Shown one piece after another: positions 21,792-38,267 of a stretch of 64,000 bases of DNA. A program made the translations under genes and the position numbers. The notes under the pieces were generated by a model that was given only the letters and a program-made list of their open reading frames with translations, ran no database searches and was not told the origin of the DNA. The stretch's first letter is position 1, and every line of letters begins with the position of its first letter. The stretch comes from Amia ocellicauda (Eukaryota > Chordata > Actinopteri > Amiiformes > Amiidae), in assembly GCF_036373705.1 (NCBI RefSeq), contig NC_089863.1, forward strand, positions 26,393,727-26,457,726, read 5' to 3'.

Positions 21792-22810
21792 GGGAGCTCC
21801 CAGCACCAGGGGGACCTCGGAGCGAAGGAGAAATCGGCAGGGTGGAGACCTGTTTTAGTGGGGTGAGATATTTCAACAGCCGGTGGATTTAGGAGGCCGG
21901 TCAGTGAAGCCACATAAATCCATGGTCTTGGTCTAAGTCTTATCTTCCATAAAAGAGTTCAGCCTTCTTGCTTCCAGGGCGAATTACATTTGTTACAATA
22001 TATCCATTTTTTTTTATTTTTTTTTTACATACATTTATACCCATTTATACAGCTGTTCTTGTTTTATCTCTGGGCACTAAGCAATGAACCAGGCTTCTGA
22101 ATTGAAAGAGAAAATGCTATCTGTGTGAGATGGGGGTGTTGATAGGCAGGGTACTCGATTCCTTAAATAATAAACTACGGCAGCTTTTGTATTCAGCTCC
22201 AGTGTGCAGCACCAATGTCTTGTGAAAGCAGATTTTATACATACTGTGACACAGAAGTTGCCTTTCAAATATCTTACACTTTGAGCTGAGCTACTGGGTG
22301 GCCTGGATACAAAACTCACACCCCTGAACTCTGAGTGTAACCCATTAATGAACAGGGCTGTGATTGAATTTCCTCAAACCAATCAATTATACTGGAGAGT
22401 AGGGATGGGCATTTGACATGTTTTCACTATTTGAATAATGTCCATGTGTGTCAACTGTGTAAATTCCACTCAGGTACAATTCCACCATTTGTGACAATCC
22501 AGTTGAAATCCAAATTTCATTTAGACTAAGGTTTTTTATTAAAAAAAAAAAGTACTAACGTCCCTTTGAATACTCGTGCCCATGCCTAGTGTAGAGATTT
22601 AAAAAAAAAAAAAGCTATCAATGCTGATGAACACCGACAGTAATGCAAGTTAGAGCACCCTGTGATTTGGGACAATCAGAGAGCTGATCTGAAGGAGGTG
22701 ACCAAGATCTCTGAATCGCAGCCGTGGTTTAAATCTTCAGAGGACCGAGGGAGTAACAGACCGATACACAAAATGTTGATTTGCCATAAGCGTTCTCGGT
22801 GACCAATATA
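21792..22810. other. ANKDD1 3' flank
   Basis: Probable 3' untranslated region and intergenic sequence. Several T and A runs occur (near 22009-22026, 22540-22551 and 22601-22613). I see no gene between the ANKDD1 stop and the Tc1 element. Confidence 0.5.
22169..22174 (+). terminator. Candidate ANKDD1 polyadenylation signal
   Basis: AATAAA about 380 bases after the ANKDD1 stop codon. It is the first plus-strand AATAAA I noticed there; use is unproven. Confidence 0.35.
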
Positions 22811-24398
22811 CAGTGAGGGAAAAAAGTATTTGATCCTCTGCTGATTTTGTACGTTTGCCCACTGACAAAGAAATGATCAGTCTATAATGTTAATGGTAGG
22901 TGTATTTTAACAATGAGAGACCAAATAACAACAAAAAAATCCAGAAAAACGCATTTCAAAAAAGTCATACATTGATTTGCATGTTAATGTGGGAAATAAG
23001 TATTTGATCCCCTATCAATCAGCAAGATTTCTGGCTCCCAGGTGTTTTTATACAGGTAACGAGCTGAGATTAGGAGTACTCTCTTAAAGGGACTGCTCCT
23101 AATCTCAGCTCGTTACCTGTATAAAAGACACCTGTCCACAGAAGCAATCAATCAATCAGATTCCAAACTCTCCACCATGGCCAAGACCAAAGAGCTGTCC
23201 AAGGATGTCAGGGACAAGATTGTAGACCTACACAAGGCTGGAATGGGCTACAAGACCATCGCCAAGCAGCTTGGTGAGAAGGTGACAACAGTTGGTGCGA
23301 TTATTCGCAAATGGAAGAAACACAAAATAACTGTCAGTCTCCCTCGGTCTGGGGCTCCATGCAAGATCTTACCTCGTGGAGTTTCAATGATCATGAGAAC
23401 GGTGAGGAATCAGCCCAGAACTACACGGGATGATCATGTTAATGATCTCAAGGCAGCTGGGATCATAGTCACCAAGAAAACAATTGGTAACACACTACGC
23501 CGTGAAGGACTGAAATCCTGCAGCGCCCGCAAGGTCCCCCTGCTCAAGAAAGCACATGTACAGGCCCGTCTGAAGTTTGCCAATGAACACCTGAATGATT
23601 CAGAGGAGAACTGGGTGAAAGTGTTGTGGTCAGATGAGACCAAAATCGAGCTCTTTGGCATCGACTCAACTCGCCGTGTTTGGAGGAGGAGGAATGACCC
23701 CAAGAACACCATCCCCACCGTCAAACATGGAGGTGGAAACATTATGCTTTGGGGGTGTTTTTCTGCTAAGGGGACAGGACAACTGCACCGCATCAAAGGG
23801 ACGATGGACGGGGCCATGTACCGTCAAATCTTGGGTGAGAACCTCCTTCCCTCAGCCAGGGCATTGAAAATGTGTCGTGGGTGGGTATTCCAGCATGACA
23901 ATGACCCAAAACACACAGCCAAGGCAACAAAGGAGTGGCTCAAGAAGAAGCACATTATGGTCCTGGAGTGGCCTAGCCAGTCTCCAGACCTTAATCCCAT
24001 AGAAAATCTGTGGAGGGAGCTGAAGGTTCGAGTTGCCAAACATCAGCCTTGAAACCTTAATGACTTGGAGAGGATCTGCAAAGAGGAGTGGGACAAAATC
24101 CCTCCTGAGATGTGTGCAAACCTGGTGGCCAACTACAGGAAACGTCTGACCTCTGTGATTGCCAGCAAGGGTTTTGCCACCAAGTACTAAGTCGAAGGGG
24201 TCAAATACTTATTTCCCTCATTAACATGCAAATCAATTTATAACTTTTTTGAAATGTGTTTTTCTAGATTTTTTTGTTGTTATTTGGTCTCTCACTGTTA
24301 AAATACACCTACCATTAAAATTATAGACTGATCATTTCTTTGTCAGTGGGCAAACTTACAAAATCAGCAGCGGATCAAATACTTTTTTCCCCTCACTG
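22811..24398 (+). mobile_element. Tc1-family transposon, 1588 bp, IR/DR-like ends
   Basis: Long inverted ends of about 200 bp (22811 to about 23013, and about 24197 to 24398) begin CAGTGAGGG and end CCTCACTG, flanked by TA duplications at 22809-22810 and 24399-24400. A GGGAAA-AAGTATTTGATCC motif occurs twice in each end (outer near 22817, inner near 22991), the IR/DR plan known from Sleeping Beauty-type elements. An internal palindrome of about 38-bp arms lies at 23039-23134, just before the transposase start. Confidence 0.93.
23177..24190 (+). pseudogene. Tc1 transposase (DD34E), one nonsense codon
   Basis: Cut-and-paste DNA transposase. The frame runs open for 291 codons from 23177, then meets TGA at 24050-24052. 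The same frame continues for 45 more codons with the usual family C-terminus and a TAA at 24188-24190. An N-terminal helix-turn-helix region (residues about 1-110) precedes the catalytic part. D153 (WSDETK), D241 (QHDNDPKH) and E276 (DLNPIENLW) are present, with 34 residues between the second D and the E. The stop looks like a CGA-to-TGA change, typical of decay at a methylated CpG. The copy would make a protein lacking the last 45 residues and is probably inactive. Confidence 0.9.
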
Positions 24399-24539
24399 TA
24401 TATATTTCAGGAGGGAAAAAAAAGAAACGTACAAAAATACATTCATATAGATACTTCTCTCCTGTGACAATCACTCCTGAAAGGCAGCAGAGGATTCGGA
24501 GTAACCCAGTAGCTGCAGAGAAAGTGATTGGTCGCCTGG

Positions 24540-24690
24540 TGAGCCAGGAGGAGGATATTGCACTGGTGCATTCTGGGTATAGTGCCTTGCTCAAGGGTAT
24601 AGCAGCAGTGTCCCCCACCTGGGATTGAACCCACAGCCCTCCTCACCAGAGTCCAGTGGCCTAAATGCTATTCCACACGGCTGCTCCTAT
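24540..24690 (-). mobile_element. tRNA-derived SINE, head and body
   Basis: On the minus strand it reads GGGTTCAATCCCAGGTGG, which fits a tRNA T-arm (pol III B box), followed by CCTTGAGCAAGGCACTATAC and CCAGAATGCACCAG. The latter part matches 12448-12482. A polymerase III SINE with a tRNA-like head is the simplest reading. Confidence 0.65.
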
Positions 24691-27553
24691 TATATACACA
24701 AAATAATGCCCTCGGTGCATAAGGGTCTCTTGACGGCACTCCCATTGCTCTGTCAAAAGGCCTTTTACAGTAGCCAGCTTGAAAATATGCTTTGGATTCT
24801 AGGGGGCACAACCCAAAACATCGGTTGCGAAGCCTGTCGAGAAGTACTACGTCCATCTGGTTAATTGGATGCATCAGTCTAATTGCATTACTGGGAGACG
24901 GGCTAGAACAAAAGCCCCGAAGAGCCTCAGGGGACGGTGCTCAGGAGCCCCTGTGGGGAGGCTTGACTTGAAGGAAACTGCCACACAATGGAAGAGGATG
25001 TACTTCCCTCGTATCTGATCATCATCAATATAACCGTTTGAAAACGAGTCTCATTGGCGGGTTTCTGTCCGCTCTGGTTAATGTCGGCAGATCCAACAAT
25101 CCGGAGGTTTGCACTCTTACACTGGGGGTGTCCTTTTCAGTCAAAATGAGGACAGAAGGATGTACAGTGTTTAACAGGCTGGACACAAGACTCACAAAGG
25201 ACTGGATTGGGATTGTGCACCCTGGTCTGTCATCTGGTTCTGGTTCCAGTTGAGCAAGTGACTCGTGAACCGAACAATGCCCACCTGTTAAAACCGCAGA
25301 CAGGAATTCAAATAGGTCAGTCCCCGCAGTCACACACAGGTACGCTTTCAGGCTAAACAGGTGTGTTGGCAGGACACAGCACAGAGCATAATTTAACTAA
25401 CTTTAGAATAGCCTCAGGTTAAGACTACTACTACTCTTCGTTTTAGACCGCCTGAACACCAACCCAAGTCAATCTCATGCTCGGCCCATACAAATCCACT
25501 CCCGATTCAGTGAAGGCGGTAGAAAAGTAAAGTATATGTTCAAAACAGTCACATACCGCTAAAATATTGCAGCGGCAGTTTTACCACACCATAGTTACCG
25601 AAATAACCAATGCAAGAATCTTACCGAGTAAATTAAATCTTAAGAGCAAAATATTACACAACTGTAATACCGTTAATCTAAATAATTAGAAATGGGTTCT
25701 GATGAAAGCCTTCAAAATGGCATTTCAACTCAAGGTAATTACAAAAATTGTAATTCTTACTGTAGGCTGACCAACTATACCTTACAAAATCGATGAATGC
25801 ATGATATGAAATTTGATTTCAGCTTGTATTGTTTTCTTACACAAAGCAGGACGCAAAAGCAAGATTTATTAAATCCTTATTTTATTTTAAAGCATTTTTT
25901 TTCTCATTTAAAAACCCTCTTAGCAGTATACAGCACACAAACGCCAAACACACAAACTGGTACAACAGCCACTGACTTAAAAATAAACTAGACATCGAGT
26001 GTCACGGGTCTAAATCTTTACCTCTTGACCTGTGCTTTTATTAAAAAAGAAAATTCCAAGTTTAAAAGCAAAAAATACACAGGACAAACCCCAGAAGTTG
26101 GAACAGATACTATATACATATTGCCATACAAATTAAAAGTTCTCACTCTGTAAAACAAAACAAAAAAACCACTGCAATTCGTGTCCAGATAAACAGGTTC
26201 CAGAAAAGCAGAAAAAAACTTTGATGGAGAACAGTGATGCTCAAATCCTTGTCCTGGACTTATTATTCCACCCGAGCACTGAATGACAAATGTAATTGGT
26301 CAATTCTGGGGTGTCAATCAAATCGTGGAGGCCCCACCCACTGTTCCTCGGCTCAATTCCCAACCCCGCCCCCCGTTACTCGATTGGTTCGATTAACCGG
26401 ATCAATTGAATACTCCTCTACAGGCCACTGGCGATGTCATTGGCAGTGATGTGGAATCCACTGTAAAAACGTTTGAGACGCCGAATTGCGGGAAACAACA
26501 GGGTGATTTAATAACGGAAGAGTTCCAGCTGGAACACAAACCAGAAGAGACGACACCTCTCCAGGAATTGAGTTTGAGAGCCCCTAGAATTGGGGGGAGG
26601 AAAAAAACAAAAAAAAAAACAGCGCTTCAGTCCTCAGCATGCGGAGGAGGTTTTAAAGAGGCGCATTGGATACGGGTGCATCAACTCCTCACGCTCCGAA
26701 ACAAACCATGAAAGAAAACCTTCAGGAAGAGATTTTGGAAATTCAACCAGACTTACAATTTGGACTCAGACGCGGGAGGATACAAACGACAAGTCAGCCA
26801 CGGTACTGGTACACGAACAAGCCGAACAGGAACATGGGGACTAGACTGCCACAGTACTGTAGTTGCCAAATTAAGGGGGGGTGCGTTCAAAGTGCCGTGG
26901 GCCGGTCTAAGCAGCTCAGGCACAGCTCTAAATACGGAACCAAACAAAACATCAGTTGGGACCTCAGTGACCTCAAAACCGCAGCACCCGCGATAGCAGG
27001 CCGACTGAAAATCACGACGACTCCCAGCGCCACAAATTCAAAACTGACGGCTACGACAATGTCTTGGTTTTCGGTTCTTTTTCCCCCTCTTTAAGTTTTC
27101 AATTATCTTCCATCAATCTGCCAAGGCCGAATCTGTAAAGGTGGACGTCCAATCAGCCTGGCTCTTTCCGCAACCAGAATCTGGGCTGGAGTCAATGTAC
27201 TCCCGACGGCTGTCCCACACAAACACAGGCCTGAACCCCCCCACCCCTACACACACACACACACACTTTACTTCAATGGAAATAAACAACCAAATAAATG
27301 AAAAAAAAAAAAGGAAACTTGGAATGATTACAAATGATTTGTCGTCAAAACTTATTTTTCTTGTATTGTATATATATTTATATATAAAAACAAACATTTA
27401 GCTTCTACAGTGATATCTATGGTATACAAAGAGAAAATTAATCTGCAAGATCACACTTTTTTTTGTTTGGTTTTTTTTGTTTTTCTTCCTTGTTGTTCTA
27501 CAGCTTACATCCTGGACCTCAGGGGGCTGGGTGGGGTGGGAGTCTGCACTGGA
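24691..27553 (-). other. ANP32E 3' untranslated region and intergenic sequence
   Basis: The part near 27553 should be ANP32E 3' UTR. Minus-strand AATAAA signals (TTTATT on the plus strand) occur at 26037-26042, 25881-25886 and 25865-25870, giving a 3' UTR of about 1.5-1.7 kb if used. Short CA (27249-27267) and A runs occur. I support no other gene. Confidence 0.45.
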
Positions 27554-33219
<5,666 letters not shown>

Positions 33220-33660
33220 GGCTCGCAAACACACAGATCAGCGGCTGCCCCCCTCAAAAAACTTTCTCCCCCCCCCAAAAAAAAAGGAAATTAAAAGAAA
33301 AAAAAAAAAAAAAAAAAAGCGTGCAGAAACTCCAGCGCGCTGCCCCCGCGTCTCGGCCGCTTCAATGGCTGCTGCTCGCTAACTGAGCCTCCATGCTACC
33401 CCGCACCCAGCCCCCTCTCCGCAGCCCCGCCTCCGCCGCGGCCGGATTGGTGCGCCCGGCATCCTCGGCTTCCCATTGGACCGGAGACGCGTCACTCCGG
33501 CAGGTCGGCGCGATTAGCGTAAGCGGGCCCGGCGGCGGCGCTGATTGGTGCGAGTTGTGCGCGCAGTGGCCCGTGATTGGCCCGTGCCCGCGTCCGTCCC
33601 CCGCTTTCGAACCGAAGCCCCGCCCACTCCGCGTCCTCATTGGCGCCTCGGCTCTGACCT
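33220..33660 (-). promoter_or_regulatory. ANP32E CpG-rich promoter with five CCAAT boxes
   Basis: GC- and CpG-rich sequence upstream of the ATG. ATTGG on the plus strand (CCAAT in the direction of ANP32E transcription) occurs at 33446-33450, 33475-33479, 33544-33548, 33576-33580 and 33639-33643. CCCCGCCC-type GC boxes are interspersed (33424 and 33618 areas) and no TATA box is apparent. A 25-base A run with interruptions lies at 33277-33318, probably in or near the 5' leader. Confidence 0.7.
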
Positions 33661-35094
33661 ACAGGGGAGGTCAAGCCCGCTGTGTCTCCCCGCTAGAGGA
33701 GGCCGGGGTTCAGGTCAATGCCGACCGGCCCTGGAGCAATGGTGCTTTCAGACGAATAAACTCAAACACCCTGCTGTCTGTGCGTCCCCCTCCGTGAGAT
33801 ATCCCACTGCCCAGGAGCATGACACCATGGAGTCACTCCTTATCCCCATTAAACGGTGGCAAAATGGCTGGCCGCCACACATCACGGAGAGCATGGGGGG
33901 CTTAAATCAGAGGCCACCATGCTCCCGCCATCTGTGCTGTAAATAACGCGCCTGCTTTCCGACTAGGCCGGTCTGCCCGGGCACTGTGTCCTTGAATGAA
34001 TGGAAATAAACACACCCAAGTATTACACAACTTGAGGATGCACACTTATTTGCTTAATATAGTCTTACAAGTCTTTCCAAAGAAAGGATTTCCCCTTTAA
34101 GCATCAGGGTTTCTTGTGACAGGCCCACATTGTGACATCATATTGTTAAATATACAATTTTTCCAGATTGGATGTTGCCAGATTCAAAATGTAATTTTTA
34201 TTCATTGATACTTATGTATTTATTCATTTATTTTTTATAGAATGGTTAAGGGAAACACACACACACACACACAAAGCCCTCTTTTGCAAATTGGGTGAGA
34301 AATAATTCAATCTCCATTTATGGTGCACTCACATCTAGGGGATAAGAACTCAAGCTGTACTGAAATGGGGGGTCTATGGTGTCAGTCCTTAAAAATAGCA
34401 GATAAAAACAGTAATTCAACTATTTTTATGACCATATTTCTACTTTGATGCCTAGTAGTGTAATACTTCTGGAATAAGGGCATAGCTCGACAGATAGTTG
34501 TGCACGCACCCGCAACTCTTTCTGTACAGATGTGGCTCAGGCCCTCTGTGCTGATTGGTCTGGATTGACTCTGTCAGCCCCTTTTTAGAGCTGCCAACCC
34601 CTCGATCTCGCTTATTCAGTCCAAGGCTCCAAACATTTCATTATTTGAATCTCTCCTTTACCCGGCCAGGGCCAGCCTCTTCTGGGTTTCAATCCGTCCC
34701 AAGCTTGCAGTTACTTCCTGAAACCTGGCTCTGGTTTAATGAGCCAAGATGGATGTGGGCATCAGCCGCTGATTAGTGAAGGAGAACAAAGCATGCTGGG
34801 CCGATTCCAATATATAGGTCTTTATATTGTTTCTTACCATCTTGGGCGGTGGAATAACACTGAATTACACTTCTCATTTGGTCAGTATTATAATGATGAT
34901 TGAGCCTCCTTAGTTGGAGAGCAGTTAATTAGAGCACCTGTAAAAACCATGTGGGGTCCCGTAGGTGGGTTTCAGCTTCTGGACAGAATAGATTTCATGA
35001 TTACAATGAGTGATCAAATTTACAGTTTACAGCCTCAGAAAATCGAGGGCACCTCTAAACTGGAGGGATTTTAAGACTCCTTAGGAGCAGAGTA
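33661..35094. other. Upstream of ANP32E; no gene seen
   Basis: GC falls sharply after about 34000. A (CA)n run occupies 34254-34273. No exon on either strand that I can support. Confidence 0.5.
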
Positions 35095-35965
35095 AATAAT
35101 TACAATATATACTAAAATAGGTGGCTCAGCAGATACAATCTTGGCAGCACAGGCTATTCAGAGGGACTTAGATAATATTCAGTTGTGGGCCGACACCTGG
35201 CAGATGAAATTCAATGTGGACAAGTGCAAGGTAATACATGCAGGTAATAAAAATGTCCACTATAATTACACTGTGGGAGGAATAGAACTAGATGAAGTAA
35301 CGCATGAGAAAGACCTAGGAGTCTATGTGGACTCCTCACTGTCTCCATCCAAACAATGTGGGGAAGCAATAAAAAAGGCAAACACAATGTTAGGGTATAT
35401 TGTCAAAAGTGCAGAATTGAGAACAAGGGCAGTGATGTTCAGACTGTACAATGCACTAGTTAGAGCTCATCTGGATACTGTGGACAGTTCTGGGCTCCAC
35501 ACTTCAAGAACGATATCGCTGCTCTAGAGGCAGTTCAGAGGAGAGCAACCAGACTTATTCCAGGTCTGAAGGGAAAGTCCTACTGAGAGACTGAGGACCT
35601 GAACCTTTTCACACTGGAACAGAGGAGACTACTTGGGGACTTGATCCAAGTCTTCAAAATCATGAAAGGCATCGACCACATCAAACCAGAGGAGCTTTTC
35701 CAGATCAGCAGGGACACACGCACCCGGGACACAAATGGAAATTGGGCTTCAAGGCATTAAGACAGAAAACAGGAGACACTTCTTCACACAGAGAGGCGTC
35801 ACAATCTGAACAAACTCCCCAGCGATGAGGCTGAAGCGACAATTTGGGAACATTTAAAAATAGACTGGATAGGATCCTTGGATCACTTAGATATTAATGG
35901 ACACCAAACGATCACGATGGGGCGAATGGCCTCCTCTCGATTGTAAACTTTCTTATGTTCTTATA
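35095..35965 (+). mobile_element. CR1-like LINE, C-terminal coding part and 3' end
   Basis: The frame from about 35120 reads as the back half of a LINE reverse transcriptase: IQLWADTWQMKFNVDKCKV, then KDLGVYVDSSLSPSKQC, and after a stop and frameshifts LEAVQRRATRLIPGL and FKIMKGIDHI. It ends GGGGCGAATGGCCTCC and then CTTATGTTCTTATAT, close to the short-repeat tail typical of CR1. It is 5'-truncated and broken. Confidence 0.8.
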
Positions 35966-36092
35966 TAAATAAATGATAATGCGGACAATACTCCACCATA
36001 TCGTTCATGTCAAAGACTTTCAACAAAAACGAACTTGAAATCGGGGTCGCGAAAGACATCGTGCAGCGCAGCTGTGTCCTACACCGCACTGA

Positions 36093-36107
36093 CCACCAGA
36101 GGGCGCC
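36093..36107 (+). promoter_or_regulatory. CTCF-like motif
   Basis: CCACCAGAGGGCGCC matches the vertebrate CTCF core consensus closely. It lies 39 bases left of the DD36E transposon. Confidence 0.5.
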
Positions 36108-36145
36108 AGCGCACCGCTGTCAATGGACCAGCATTTTCTACTATA

Positions 36146-37366
36146 CACTCACCTAAAGGATTATTAGGAACACCTGTTCAATTTCTCATTAATGCAATTA
36201 TCTAACCAACCAATCACATGGCAGTTGCTTCAATGCATTTAGGGGTGTGGTCCTGGTCAAGACAATCTCCTGAACTCCAAACTGAATGTCTGAATGGGAA
36301 AGAAAGGTGATTTAAGCAATTTTGAGCGTGGTATGGTTGTTGGTGCCAGACGGGCCGGTCTGAGTATTTCACAATCTGCTCAGTTACTGGGATTTTCACG
36401 CACAACCATTTCTAGGGTTTACAAAGAATGGTGTGAAAAGGGAAAAACATCCAGTATGCGGCAGTCCTGTGGGCGAAAATGCCTTGTTGATGCTAGAGGT
36501 CAGAGGAGAATGGGCCGACTGATTCAAGCTGAAAGAAGAGCAACTTTGACTGAAATAACCACTCGTTACAACCGAGGTATGCAGCAAAGCATTTGTGAAG
36601 TCACAACACGTACAACCTTGAGGCGGATGGGCTACAACAGCAGAAGACCCCACCGGGTACCACTCATCTCCACTACAAATAGGAAAAAGAGGCTACAATT
36701 TGCACAAGCTCACCAAAATTGGACAGTTGAAGACTGGAAAAATGTTGCCTGGTCTGATGAGTCTCGATTTCTGTTGAGACATTCAGGTGGTAGAGTCAGA
36801 ATTTGGCGTACACAGAATGAGAACATGGATCCATCATGCCTTGTTACCACTGTGCAGGCTGGTGGTGGTGGTGTAATGGTGTGGGGGATGTTTTCTTGGC
36901 ACACTTTAGGCCCCTTAGTGCCAGTTGGGCATCGTTTAAATGCCACGGCCTACCTGAGCATTGTTTCTGACCATGTCCATCCCTTTATGACCACCATGTA
37001 CCCATCCTCTGATGGCTACTTCCAGCAGGATAATGCACCATGTCACAAAGGTCGAATCATTTCAAATTGGTTTCTTGAACATGACAATGAGTTCACTGTA
37101 CTAAACTGGCCCCCACAGTCACCAGATCTCAACCCAATAGAGCATCTTTGGGATGTGGTGGAACGGGAGCTTCGTGCCCTGGATGTGCATCCCACAAATC
37201 TCCATCAACTGCAAGATGCTATCCTATCAATATGGGCCAACATTTCTAAAGAATGCTTTCAGCACCTTGTTGAATCAATGCCACGTAGAATTAAGGCAGT
37301 TCTGAAGGCGAAAGGGGGTCAAACACAGTATTAGTATGGTGTTCCTAATAATCCTTTAGGTGAGTG
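36146..37366 (+). mobile_element. Intact DD36E Tc1/mariner transposon (Incomer-like), 1221 bp
   Basis: Terminal inverted repeats of 28 bp are perfectly complementary (outer CACTCACCTAAAGGATTATT at left, its complement at right). TA duplications flank at 36144-36145 and 37367-37368. The single open frame covers most of the element. Perfect ends and an unbroken frame imply a young copy. Confidence 0.95.
36294..37334 (+). CDS. Tc1/mariner transposase, DD36E type, uninterrupted (346 aa)
   Basis: Cut-and-paste transposase of full family length with no stop or frameshift. The N-terminal DNA-binding part has two helix-turn-helix regions (about residues 1-120, including ISQSAQLLGFSRTTISRVYK at 25-44 and TTRTTLRRMGY near 104-114). 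Catalytic residues are D155 (WSDESRF), D246 (QQDNAPCH) and E283 (DLNPIEHLW). I count 36 residues between D246 and E283, against 34 in the Tc1 copy at 23177; DD36E spacing is the mark of the Incomer family. The start ATG at 36294 lies 148 bp inside the left end. It is an element gene, not a host gene. Activity cannot be judged from sequence alone, but nothing visible rules it out. Confidence 0.95.
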   Translation: MGKKGDLSNFERGMVVGARRAGLSISQSAQLLGFSRTTISRVYKEWCEKGKTSSMRQSCGRKCLVDARGQRRMGRLIQAERRATLTEITTRYNRGMQQSICEVTTRTTLRRMGYNSRRPHRVPLISTTNRKKRLQFAQAHQNWTVEDWKNVAWSDESRFLLRHSGGRVRIWRTQNENMDPSCLVTTVQAGGGGVMVWGMFSWHTLGPLVPVGHRLNATAYLSIVSDHVHPFMTTMYPSSDGYFQQDNAPCHKGRIISNWFLEHDNEFTVLNWPPQSPDLNPIEHLWDVVERELRALDVHPTNLHQLQDAILSIWANISKECFQHLVESMPRRIKAVLKAKGGQTQY

Positions 37367-38110
37367 TATGTGCAACGTTTAAAAATATAAATTTATGTTT
37401 ATAATATACCTAAAATATTAACAGAAATAGGGAACAAACTAATAGCACAGAATCATTATTATTTGAAGATGCGCCTTCATGCATCACATTTCTACTCAAT
37501 TGAAATAGTTTATTCTATTCAGTTTTCAGGATCAGCAGTGGGGGTTTGCGAGCGGCTACAATATTAATATAAAAAAATGACAAGCACTGCTTCCCTAACA
37601 TTTCAAATTTGTCTCTTGTATAATATGAGGAACTGTATAAATGTAGTTATACTATTTTAAAGGCATAATAAGCTTTGATTTATAAGGGGTGTACATAAAA
37701 AGCTCCGTATACAACATTAAAAAAGAACGCATTGACCATACTTGTTTTACAGACTCTGCCAAGTATTAGAAGCTATTTATTTTTATCAGTTCTGCTGGAG
37801 GAAACATTAAACCTATATATTTGTTTCATATTTAAATACTTTTGTCTTGCACTGCACTGCAAGTTAAAGAGAAATGCTCTCTATATTTTCAGAAAGCAGA
37901 CATTACAACGATAATGTTTGTTTCTCCTGGGCAAAGTACTTTATATAGGGAGGGAGGGGGCGTAATACAGTTTTCATATCAACACAAATATAATAGTCAC
38001 ACTCTTAAATATGTAATTGAATGCAGCGTATATTACAGTTGTGCAACTACAGGTCACAAATAGAAACTGGGTTTCAGAATCTGTCAGAAAAAAAGGTGTC
38101 CCATCCCTCT

Positions 38111-38125
38111 CCGCCAGGGGGCAGT
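38111..38125 (+). promoter_or_regulatory. CTCF-like motif
   Basis: CCGCCAGGGGGCAGT matches the CTCF core consensus, in the same orientation as the sites at 36093 and 38198. Confidence 0.5.
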
Positions 38126-38197
38126 CAGCACAAGGGCAACACCTACACACATTCATTTCTGTCTCAGAAGATACAGGACGATGTCTGGTACAGGGGC

Positions 38198-38214
38198 CGC
38201 CGCTAGAGGGCGTA
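38198..38214 (+). promoter_or_regulatory. CTCF-like motif
   Basis: CGCCGCTAGAGGGCGTA, 87 bp right of the site at 38111 and in the same orientation. Confidence 0.45.
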
Positions 38215-38267
38215 TCAGAGCAAAGAAGGGGATCTCAAAACACAAACTAAATCCTTCCCTCTCTCTC

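Larger units (their letters stand above)
37369..38267. other. AT-rich stretch with two CTCF-like sites
   Basis: Mostly AT-rich with no exon seen. The two CTCF-like motifs near its right end are listed separately. Confidence 0.5.

Noticed and set aside
26406..27094. Overlapping open frames of 84-142 codons
   Set aside because: They lie antisense in the likely ANP32E 3' untranslated region and read as unstructured sequence with no family match.
33362..33797. Open frames of 90-134 codons over the ANP32E promoter
   Set aside because: GC-rich CpG-island sequence has few stops on either strand; no domain is visible.
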